Source: JBEVMS01 sp040508515 (lineage in GTDB: Bacteria > Pseudomonadota > Gammaproteobacteria > Xanthomonadales > Rhodanobacteraceae). Taken from it: a stretch of 6,540 nt of DNA. The stretch is from assembly GCA_040508515.1 (NCBI GenBank), contig JBEVMS010000169.1:1-6540 (forward strand). The letters are read 5' to 3'. The position numbers and the translations under genes were made by a program. Shown here piece by piece: positions 1-6,048 of this stretch (the first letter of the stretch is position 1; each line of letters begins with the position of its first letter). The notes under the pieces were generated by a model that saw nothing but the letters and a program-made list of their open reading frames with translations, ran no database searches and was not told where the DNA came from.

Positions 1-2315
1 GTACCGGTGCGGTGTTCCGCGTGCTCTGGCCGTGGGTACGCATCCCATTCTGGGTGTGCCTGGGACTGTTCTTCGGTTTTTTGCTGCCCTATACGCTGGT
101 GCTCAACAAGCGGGTGCAGGACCGCTTCAATGATCTGGTGTTCGCCGTGCCGACGCGGATTTACGCCCGCCCGCTGGAACTGGCGCCCGGGCTGCCGATG
201 AACCCCGCCACGCTGGAACTGGAATTGACCTTTTCCGGCTACAGCCACGATGGCAGCGGCCAGGTGCCGGGTAGTTGGACTCGCCAGGGCACGCGTTATT
301 TGATTTCCTCGCGCGGCTACGCCGGCCCCGATGGCGGCGAATTGCCCAAGCGCATACGGGTAAGCCTAAGCGGCGGTCAGTTGCAAGCGTTGACCGATGC
401 CGCCAGCGGCAAACCACTGGCCACAACGCACCTGGACCCGGCGCGCATCGCCACCGTCTACGGCGCGCAGCAGGAAGAACGACGCATCGTGCGTCTGCCT
501 GATGTGCCGCCGCTGCTGGTCAGCGGTCTGCAAGCGGTCGAGGATCGCGATTTCAAGAACCACTTCGGCATCGACCTGTCGGCGATTCTGCGCGCGGCGT
601 TCGCCAATCTGCGCGCCGGCCATACCGTGCAGGGCGGCTCCACGCTGACCCAGCAACTGGTGCGCAATCTATTTCTTGACCGCACCCAAGACCTGACGCG
701 CAAATTCAACGAAGCGCTGCTGTCGATGCTGATCGAGGCGCACTACAGCAAGGGCCGCATCCTGGAGGCCTACATCAACGAGGTGTTCCTGGGCCAGCAG
801 GGTGGGCAGGCGGTGCACGGCTTTGCGGCCGCCTCGGAGTTTTATTTTGGTCGGCGCATGGAAGATCTGCGGCCGCAGGAAGTCGCCTTGCTGGTCGGCA
901 TGGTGAAGGGGCCGAGCTTTTACGATCCACGCCGTTATCCGGAGCGCGCGCTGGCGCGGCGCAATCTGGTGCTGGACGAGTTCGCCAGCACGGGTTTGCT
1001 CAGTGTGGCTGATGCCAAGGCCGCCCAGGCTACCCCGATGGGGGTGATCGGCGACGGCCAACTGCCGCACAACCGCTTTCCGGCGTTCATGCAGTTGGTG
1101 CGCGCGCAAATCACCAGCGATTTCGACGAAGACGCGCTGCGCCAGGGCAACCTGTCGATCTTCACCACGCTCGATCCGGCCGCGCAGCTCTACACCGAAC
1201 AGTCGATCAGCGATGCGATGACGGCGCTGGGCAAGCGTGCTGCCGCGGCGCAGGCCGCCGCCGTGGTCACCCAGGCCGACACTGGCCAGGTGCTGGCGAT
1301 GGTCGGTTCTAAGATTCCCGGTGATCAGGGCTTCAACCGCGCGATGGATGCGCGCCGGCCGATCGGCTCGACCATCAAGCCGTTCGTCTACCTGGTGGCG
1401 TTGACTCAGCCTGAGCGCTGGAACCTGGCCACGCCGCTGGACGATAGCCCGATCGCGATGCGCCAGCCGGATGGCTCGATCTGGATGCCGCATAACGACG
1501 ACAACCAAAGTCACGGCCAAGTGCCGATGGTCGATTCGCTGGCCCATTCGTGGAACCTGGCCAGCATCCGTCTGGGGCTGGACGTGGGCTTGCCGCGAAT
1601 CAAGGCGTTCCTGCAATCGTTCGGGCTGGCCGACGTCAATCCTGGCCCCTCGCTGCTGATCGGCGCGCTTGATCTGGCGCCGCTGCAAGTGGCCCAGTTG
1701 TATCAGTACATCGCCGCCGACGGTCATGCGCTGCCCTTGCTGGCAGTCAGTGGCGTGGTCGATGGCAACGGTCAGACGATCAAGCGCTACGAGGTCAAGG
1801 GCGGCGCGGGCGAGTACCAGGCCGCGGTGCGCCAAGTGACCTGGGCGATGCAGCAGGTGACGCTGTACGGCACCGCGCGCGCGATCGGCGACTCCAGCCT
1901 GGCTAGCCTGCATGCGGCCGGCAAAACCGGCACCAGTAACGACATGCGCGACAGTTGGTTCGCTGGCTTTACCGGCGAGCATCTGGCGGTGTTCTGGATG
2001 GGCCGCGACGACAACAAGCCGACCACCTTGTTCGGCGCCACCGGCGCGCTCCGCGCCTGGCGCGAGCTGTTCACCAAATTGCCGACCAAGCCGCTCTCGG
2101 CGGCGCCGGGGCAAGGGCTGGAAATGGCCTGGATCAACCCCACCGACGGCAAGCGCACCGAGGCGCAGTGTGAAGGCGCGCGACAAATCCCGGTGGTATC
2201 GGGTTATCTTTCCACCGATGTGGAAGGCTGCTTCTGGCAGCAAGTGGGTAATTTTCTCGGCGGTGGTGGGCAAGGCGCCCCCGCGCCGGCGTCGTCCGTA
2301 CCTAATCGAGATTGA
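1..2315 (+). CDS. mrcB: Penicillin-binding protein 1B, bifunctional transglycosylase/transpeptidase (probably 5'-partial)
   Basis: Class A PBP that polymerises lipid II into glycan strands and cross-links the stem peptides at the periplasmic face of the inner membrane. Residues are numbered from a GTG at 12. One membrane helix lies at about 9-31, followed by a UB2H-like region (about 49-140, opening RIYARPLELAPG). The GT51 domain has catalytic E177 in AVEDRDF, GGSTLTQQL (208-216), RKFNE (230-234) with the second glutamate E234, and GRILEAYINEVFLG (248-261). The transpeptidase has S453-T-I-K456, S513-W-N515 and K638-T-G-T-S642, so both active sites look intact. Two C-terminal cysteines (C720, C740) could form a disulfide; a Gly/Pro/Ala-rich tail follows. 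The GTG at 12 gives 767 residues, but the frame is open to the left edge and that start leaves almost no basic cytoplasmic tail, so the true start is probably upstream. The UB2H region argues for PBP1b rather than PBP1a. Confidence 0.95.
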   Translation, partial: TGAVFRVLWPWVRIPFWVCLGLFFGFLLPYTLVLNKRVQDRFNDLVFAVPTRIYARPLELAPGLPMNPATLELELTFSGYSHDGSGQVPGSWTRQGTRYLISSRGYAGPDGGELPKRIRVSLSGGQLQALTDAASGKPLATTHLDPARIATVYGAQQEERRIVRLPDVPPLLVSGLQAVEDRDFKNHFGIDLSAILRAAFANLRAGHTVQGGSTLTQQLVRNLFLDRTQDLTRKFNEALLSMLIEAHYSKGRILEAYINEVFLGQQGGQAVHGFAAASEFYFGRRMEDLRPQEVALLVGMVKGPSFYDPRRYPERALARRNLVLDEFASTGLLSVADAKAAQATPMGVIGDGQLPHNRFPAFMQLVRAQITSDFDEDALRQGNLSIFTTLDPAAQLYTEQSISDAMTALGKRAAAAQAAAVVTQADTGQVLAMVGSKIPGDQGFNRAMDARRPIGSTIKPFVYLVALTQPERWNLATPLDDSPIAMRQPDGSIWMPHNDDNQSHGQVPMVDSLAHSWNLASIRLGLDVGLPRIKAFLQSFGLADVNPGPSLLIGALDLAPLQVAQLYQYIAADGHALPLLAVSGVVDGNGQTIKRYEVKGGAGEYQAAVRQVTWAMQQVTLYGTARAIGDSSLASLHAAGKTGTSNDMRDSWFAGFTGEHLAVFWMGRDDNKPTTLFGATGALRAWRELFTKLPTKPLSAAPGQGLEMAWINPTDGKRTEAQCEGARQIPVVSGYLSTDVEGCFWQQVGNFLGGGGQGAPAPASSVPNRD

Positions 2316-2317
2316 TC

Positions 2318-2842
2318 ATGCGTTTTGCCGTTGTCGTTTCCGCAGCATTCGCCGCTGCCTTGTTGTTGTCCGCGTGTAGCGAGCCGACCGGTCCCGCGCC
2401 GCAGGTCACCCGACCGGTCAAGCCAAGCTATGACCTGGTGGCAGCGATCCGTACTGCCGGCGACAAGGAAAAATCCGTCATCGACGTGACCCCGCTGCGC
2501 GATCCGGGCGTCACCGCCTTGCAGCAAAGCGCGCTGGCTGCCGAACGTGCGGGCAAATACCAGGACGCGGCCGATCAATTGGATGAGGCGATCAAGCTCA
2601 GCCCCGGCTCGCCCGATCTGCTGCAAGACCGCGCCGAGGCGGCGGTGTATCTGCACGATTACCCGATGGCCGAAAAGCTGGCCCAGCAGTCCTGGGAGAT
2701 GGGCTCGAAAATGGGTAGCCTGTGCGCACGCAACTGGCAGACCCTGATGGAAATGCGTCTGCAAGCGGACGACGCGGCCGGTGCCGCCAACGCCCGCAAA
2801 GCACTGGCCCAGTGCCACGTGGCAGGCGTAAACCGCTTCTGA
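2318..2842 (+). CDS. lpoP: TPR outer-membrane lipoprotein, LpoP-like putative activator of PBP1b
   Basis: A 174-residue lipoprotein. A short hydrophobic signal peptide ends in the lipobox LSAC, so C20 would be lipidated. Serine at +2 does not signal inner-membrane retention, which predicts sorting to the outer membrane. A Pro-rich linker (about 23-37) leads to three consecutive 34-residue helical-pair units at about 64-97, 98-131 and 132-165. The first two fit TPR well (for example AGKYQDAADQLDEAIKLSPG). C136 and C166 in the last unit could pair. ATG 2318 lies two bases after the mrcB stop, which suggests translational coupling; a GAG seven bases upstream is the only Shine-Dalgarno hint. An in-frame TTG at 2312 overlaps the mrcB stop but would only add two residues. 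Known: in Pseudomonas aeruginosa and Acinetobacter, LpoP is a TPR lipoprotein encoded next to the PBP1b gene and activates it. The same function here is inferred from position and architecture; a generic TPR lipoprotein is the alternative. Confidence 0.8.
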   Translation: MRFAVVVSAAFAAALLLSACSEPTGPAPQVTRPVKPSYDLVAAIRTAGDKEKSVIDVTPLRDPGVTALQQSALAAERAGKYQDAADQLDEAIKLSPGSPDLLQDRAEAAVYLHDYPMAEKLAQQSWEMGSKMGSLCARNWQTLMEMRLQADDAAGAANARKALAQCHVAGVNRF

Positions 2843-2893
2843 GTCAACCGCCATACGCTGCGCATAGCCGCATCCATGCACGCCGTCATGCGT

Positions 2894-2921
2894 TTGCGCC
2901 AGCGGCGCGCTCGGTCATACT
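2894..2921 (+). promoter_or_regulatory. Candidate promoter for yoaA giving a leaderless transcript
   Basis: TTGCGC at 2894-2899 and CATACT at 2916-2921 are separated by 16 bases. Each matches the sigma-70 consensus at 4 of 6 positions. Six bases separate the -10 candidate from the yoaA ATG at 2928, so transcription would begin at or next to the start codon. The bases before the ATG (TTTCACG) contain no Shine-Dalgarno sequence, which fits a leaderless mRNA. A small hairpin lies in the spacer. The call rests on weak hexamers. Confidence 0.3.
2896..2908. repeat. Short perfect hairpin in the lipoprotein-yoaA gap
   Basis: GCGCC, a three-base AGC loop, then GGCGC form a compact GC-only hairpin. 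No T-run follows it on either strand, so it is not a convincing intrinsic terminator. It overlaps the candidate yoaA promoter spacer. Such a short GC hairpin can arise by chance in DNA of this composition. Confidence 0.3.
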
Positions 2922-2927
2922 TTCACG

Positions 2928-4889
2928 ATGACCGATCACGATGACGTCGCCGCGCTGCTTGGCGCCGAGGGACCGTTCGCCCGCGAGCTGCCCAACTTCG
3001 CCCCACGCGAGGCGCAGCAGCGGATGGCGCAGGCGGTGGCGCGCGCCATCGGCGAGCACGAAACGCTGATCGCCGAGGCGGGCACCGGCACCGGCAAAAC
3101 CTATGCCTATCTGGTGCCGGCATTGCTGTCGGGGCAGCGCGTGATCATCTCCACCGGCACCAAAGCGCTGCAGGATCAGCTGTACTTCCGCGACCTGCCG
3201 CGTGTGCGCACGGTGCTCGGCGCGCGCCTGAAAACCGCGCTGCTGAAGGGGCGTGCCAATTACCTGTGTCTGTACCGGCTGGATCAGACCGTGCGCGAGG
3301 GCGCCACGTTTGACCGTATCCAGGCGGGTCAGTTGGCGGCGATCCGCGCCTGGTCGGCGCGCACGCGTCACGGCGATCGGATGGAGCTGGCCGAGGTGCC
3401 GGAGGAATCGCCGCTGTGGCCGCGGGTGACGTCCACGGCGGAGAATTGCCTGGGCGTGGAATGCGCCTTCTTCGACGATTGCCATGTGGTGCGCGCGCGC
3501 CGCGAGGCGATGGAGGCCGAGGTGGTGGTGGTCAACCATCACCTGCTATTCGCCGATCTGGCGTTGAAGCAGGAGGGCTTCGGCGAAATCCTGCCCGGCG
3601 CGCAGGCGTTCATTCTGGACGAGGCGCATCAGGTGCCCGAGCTGGCCGGGCAGTTCTTCTCCAGCAGCCTGAGCGCGCGTCAGCTGGGCGAACTGGCGCA
3701 GGACGCGTTGCGCGAATGCCAGGGCGTCACCGGCGCGCTGGGATTGCTCTTGGAGCCGACCGAAGCGTTGCAGGACGCGCTGCGTCGACTGCGCCTGGCG
3801 ATGGAGCCCTTGCCCCAGCGCGGTGCCTTCGCCGAGCTGAGCCGGCATGCGGCGATCGGCCAGGGGCTGGACGAACTGAGCGAGCTGCTGGCGGTGCTGG
3901 TCGAGATGTTGGCTTCGCAGGCCGAGCGCTCGCGCGGGCTGGCCAATGTGCACGAACGCGCGCAGCTGTTCGCCGAACGGCTGGAACGGATTGTCGACGG
4001 CGGCCGTGGCGACGATCCGCTGGCCGACGTGCGCTGGTACGAGCAGTTTCCGCGCGGCTTCGCCCTGCATGCCACGCCGCTGGACCTGGCCGCGCCGATG
4101 CGCGCCTTGCGCGAAAGCACCCAGGCGGCGTGGATCCACACCTCGGCGACCCTCTCGGTGGCCGGCAAGTTCGACCACTTCGCGCGCCAGCTGGGGCTGG
4201 ATGATCCGCTGACCTTGAGCCTGGATAGCCCATTCGACTACGCAAGCCAGGCGCTGTGTTACCTGCCGCCAAAATTGCCCGATCCGGCCGCGCGCGACTA
4301 CACCGATAAGGTGATCGAAGCGGCGCTGCCGGTACTGGAAGCTTCCCACGGCCGCGCGTTTTTGTTGTTCACCTCGCACCGTGCCTTGCGTCGCGCTGCC
4401 GAGCTGCTGGCCGATCGGGTGCCGTGGCCGTTGTTCGTGCAGGGCACCGCGCCGCGCAATCGCTTGCTGGAGGAATTTCGCGCCAGCGGGCATGGCGTGC
4501 TGCTGGGCGCGGCCAGTTTCTGGGAAGGCGTGGACGTCGCCGGCGAGGCGCTGAGCGTGGTGGTGATCGACAAGCTGCCCTTCGCCGCCCCCGACGATCC
4601 GGTGTTGCAGGCGCGGCTGGAAGCGCTGCAGGCGCTGGGTATCAATCCGTTCATGGGCTGGCAGGTGCCAAGCGCGGTGATCGCGTTGAAGCAGGGCGCG
4701 GGCCGGCTGATCCGCGACGTGCACGATCGTGGCGTGCTGATGCTGTGCGATCCGCGCCTGACCGGCAAAGGGTATGGACGGCTATTTCTCAACAGTCTGC
4801 CGCCGATGCCTCGCACCGACGCGCTGGCAAGCGTGCGTGCCTTTTTCGCTGCCGCCGAGGCATCCGCGCAACCGGTTGCGCCGCACTAA
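2928..4889 (+). CDS. yoaA: ATP-dependent DNA helicase of the YoaA/DinG (XPD-like, Fe-S) family
   Basis: A 653-residue superfamily 2 helicase expected to unwind DNA 5' to 3' with ATP during replication repair. Walker A is AGTGTGKT (51-58), with K57 contacting ATP; the DEAH box is at 231-234. Between them sit four cysteines, C114, C174, C179 and C185, spaced as in the XPD-type 4Fe-4S domain. The second RecA-like domain carries SATLS (406-410), GAASFWEGVD (528-537) and QGAGRLIR (589-596), the last with the arginine finger. The set of motifs is complete. The length is close to E. coli YoaA (about 636) and shorter than DinG (about 716), and tsaB follows as in E. coli; both favour YoaA. E. coli YoaA pairs with HolC of DNA polymerase III and gives tolerance to the chain terminator AZT; the same role here is inferred. 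ATG 2928 is the first in-frame ATG and places the conserved region at the usual distance, although no Shine-Dalgarno precedes it. I see no LexA box upstream. Confidence 0.93.
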   Translation: MTDHDDVAALLGAEGPFARELPNFAPREAQQRMAQAVARAIGEHETLIAEAGTGTGKTYAYLVPALLSGQRVIISTGTKALQDQLYFRDLPRVRTVLGARLKTALLKGRANYLCLYRLDQTVREGATFDRIQAGQLAAIRAWSARTRHGDRMELAEVPEESPLWPRVTSTAENCLGVECAFFDDCHVVRARREAMEAEVVVVNHHLLFADLALKQEGFGEILPGAQAFILDEAHQVPELAGQFFSSSLSARQLGELAQDALRECQGVTGALGLLLEPTEALQDALRRLRLAMEPLPQRGAFAELSRHAAIGQGLDELSELLAVLVEMLASQAERSRGLANVHERAQLFAERLERIVDGGRGDDPLADVRWYEQFPRGFALHATPLDLAAPMRALRESTQAAWIHTSATLSVAGKFDHFARQLGLDDPLTLSLDSPFDYASQALCYLPPKLPDPAARDYTDKVIEAALPVLEASHGRAFLLFTSHRALRRAAELLADRVPWPLFVQGTAPRNRLLEEFRASGHGVLLGAASFWEGVDVAGEALSVVVIDKLPFAAPDDPVLQARLEALQALGINPFMGWQVPSAVIALKQGAGRLIRDVHDRGVLMLCDPRLTGKGYGRLFLNSLPPMPRTDALASVRAFFAAAEASAQPVAPH

Positions 4890-5001
4890 CGACGCTCGCC
4901 ATCCTTCGTCTGCCTGCGCGCGGTCAGATGGCAGGCCGAAGATCGGCGTGCGTCGCCCGCGTGTGCACTGCCCGCCGCGCTGTGTTGGCGGCCCAGCATG
5001 C

Positions 5002-5007
5002 GAGAAT
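5002..5007 (+). promoter_or_regulatory. Candidate -10 element just before tsaB
   Basis: GAGAAT matches TATAAT at 4 of 6 positions and ends seven bases before the tsaB ATG at 5015, so a transcript from it would start at about the start codon. No good -35 is seen at 16-18 bases; the nearest candidate, TTGGCG at 4985-4990, is only 11 bases away. The same bases contain GAG, which could instead be a weak Shine-Dalgarno about ten bases before the ATG. The two readings cannot be separated from sequence alone. Confidence 0.2.
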
Positions 5008-5014
5008 GCGCAGC

Positions 5015-5707
5015 ATGAATCTGCTTGCCATCGAAACCTCCACCGAAGCCTGTTCGGTCGCCCTGGTCCACGGTCAGGACATCATCGCGCGCAGCGAGCT
5101 GGCGCCGCGTCGGCACGCCGAACTGGTGTTGCCGATGGCCGATCAGTTGCTGGCCGAGGCCGGCTTGAGCCGCATGGCGTTGGATGCGATCGCGGTCACG
5201 CGCGGGCCGGGTGCGTTCACCGGCGTGCGCTTAGGCATCTCGCTTGCCCAGGGCATGGCGCTGGCGCTGGATCTGCCGGTGATCACCGTTTCCTCGCTGG
5301 CCGCGCTGGCGCTGGAAGCCGAAGGCGATGAGGCGCTGCCAATCCTGGCGGTGATCGACGCGCGCATGGGCGAAATCTATGCGGCCAGCTATCGCCGCGA
5401 CGATCAAGGTGATTTAGTCGCGCTGGATCAGGAACGCGTGCTCGACGCCGGTCAGTGGCAGCGGCCGCAGGACGGTCCCTGGCAAGTGGTCGGCAGCGGC
5501 TGGGCCACCTACGGTGCGGTGCTGGCCGAGCGGCTGGGCGCGTTGCTGGTCTGGTCTGACGGACAGCGCTACCCGCAGGCCCGTCACGTCGCCACGCTGG
5601 CGCTGGCCGCCTATCGGGCAGGGCAGGCGCTACCGCCGGAGCAGGCGTTGCCGGTCTATCTGCGCGACAAGGTTGCGCTGACCCTGGTTGAGCAGGGCAA
5701 GGCCTGA
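5015..5707 (+). CDS. tsaB: tRNA N6-threonylcarbamoyladenosine (t6A37) biosynthesis protein TsaB
   Basis: A 230-residue cytoplasmic ASKHA-fold protein (formerly YeaZ), about the same length as the E. coli protein (231). TsaB is the non-catalytic partner that holds TsaD, and with TsaE forms the complex that transfers threonylcarbamoyl to A37 of ANN-decoding tRNAs. The N-terminus MNLLAIETSTEACSVAL is the typical first strand and phosphate loop. RRHAELVLPM (32-41) and the family signature GPGAFTGVRLGISLAQGMA (64-82) follow, and the C-terminus has the usual YLRDKVA (215-221). ATG 5015 was chosen because family members begin directly with this strand. An in-frame ATG at 5006 would add MRS and remains possible; the open frame further upstream is the shadow of yoaA. 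The gene follows yoaA after 125 bp, the same order as in E. coli. TsaD and TsaE are not in the window. Confidence 0.95.
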   Translation: MNLLAIETSTEACSVALVHGQDIIARSELAPRRHAELVLPMADQLLAEAGLSRMALDAIAVTRGPGAFTGVRLGISLAQGMALALDLPVITVSSLAALALEAEGDEALPILAVIDARMGEIYAASYRRDDQGDLVALDQERVLDAGQWQRPQDGPWQVVGSGWATYGAVLAERLGALLVWSDGQRYPQARHVATLALAAYRAGQALPPEQALPVYLRDKVALTLVEQGKA

Positions 5708-5794
5708 ATCGACTTGGCGTTGGGAATGTTTAGCCGGCTCCCGTGCTGCGAAGGAGGGCGTGCCGCTGGGTTGGGGTGAGCGCGCCTCATGGAA

Positions 5795-5902
5795 TTAGCC
5801 CAGTGCGTGAAGCGGCAGCCACACCACCACGAACGCGATCAGGGCGTAGCCCCACATGGCTAACGCCAGCCAGAGGGTGACCATGCCGATCAATCGAGCC
5901 AC
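5795..5902 (-). CDS. Candidate small single-helix membrane protein (29-35 aa)
   Basis: I do not recognise a family. The minus-strand frame from GTG 5902 encodes 35 residues ending at TAA 5797-5795. A TTG at 5893 gives 32 residues and an ATG at 5884 gives 29. The product is almost wholly hydrophobic: a short basic start (MARLIG), one long aromatic-rich segment (LWLALAMWGYALIAFVVVW), then LPLHALG. This fits a single membrane helix with the N-terminus inside. Third codon positions are G or C in 30 of 35 codons (26 of 29 from the ATG), like the neighbouring genes, while the competing minus-strand frame has many T-ending codons. Against it: no clear Shine-Dalgarno before any of the three starts, a frame closed upstream by TGA at 5923-5921, and small size. 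It lies 146 bp downstream of the YeiH-family gene on the same strand, so co-transcription is possible. It could also be a decayed gene remnant. Confidence 0.4.
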   Translation of the reverse strand: MARLIGMVTLWLALAMWGYALIAFVVVWLPLHALG

Positions 5903-5956
5903 GCCAAACGCAAACCATCGTCATCGCCGCATCGCGCGTGTCCCGCTGCAGGTCAT

Positions 5957-6016
5957 CCGGTTTGTCGGACGCTCCGTAGCAATGTAAGGCACCCCGTGCA
6001 GGGCCGTCCGACCCGG
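5957..6016. repeat. Interrupted inverted repeat with a nested small hairpin
   Basis: GTCGGACG (5964-5971) is the exact reverse complement of CGTCCGAC (6005-6012). The stem extends with CCGG at 5957-5960 and 6013-6016, with a three-base TTT bulge on the left arm only, giving 12 paired bases around a 33-base loop. Inside the loop, GCAC-CCC-GTGC (5989-5999) forms a second small hairpin. It lies just downstream of the minus-strand YeiH-family stop, so it could help mRNA 3'-end formation. On that strand the inner hairpin is followed by CTTACATT, which is a poor T-tract. A worn REP-type element is another option. Neither is established. Confidence 0.4.
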
Positions 6017-6048
6017 CGTGCGCTGGCCTCTCCTGCCGGCGCTCAGAC

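Larger units (their letters stand above)
5708..6048. other. Convergent intergenic region between tsaB and the YeiH-family gene
   Basis: This 341-bp stretch separates the 3' ends of two convergent genes. Its only plausible coding content is the small minus-strand membrane ORF at 5795-5902. Other open frames here have irregular third positions and no recognisable protein. An interrupted inverted repeat with a nested small hairpin occupies 5957-6016. At 5732-5739 there is an 8-bp palindrome AGCCGGCT. AAGGAGG at 5751-5757 looks like a Shine-Dalgarno site but is followed only by a 12-codon frame starting two bases later. No hairpin with a T-run was found for terminating either flanking gene. Confidence 0.5.

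Noticed and set aside
669..2273. A 534-codon open frame on the minus strand opposite mrcB
   Set aside because: It is antisense to a gene with complete PBP motifs. Long antisense frames are expected in GC-rich genes, and its Arg/Gln/His-rich product has no recognisable domain.
2896..2927. Hairpin at 2896-2908 as an intrinsic terminator of the mrcB-lipoprotein unit
   Set aside because: The stem is five base pairs and no T-run follows (GCTCGGTCATA), so intrinsic termination is not supported.
2843..2927. LexA operator before the helicase gene, as for dinG in E. coli
   Set aside because: No CTGT-N8-ACAG palindrome or close variant is visible in the gap.
3546..4724. A 392-codon minus-strand open frame opposite yoaA, and a 262-codon plus-strand frame at 3416-4204
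   Set aside because: Both overlap the helicase motifs in other frames and have the skewed, low-complexity composition of shadow frames.
4424..5014. Open frame extending tsaB upstream into yoaA
   Set aside because: It overlaps the conserved end of the helicase out of frame, and the TsaB family begins at the MNLLAIETST segment, so this is fortuitous openness.
5751..5798. AAGGAGG followed by a GTG at 5760 as a small plus-strand gene
   Set aside because: The spacing is only two bases and the frame stops after 12 codons. The motif is probably chance.
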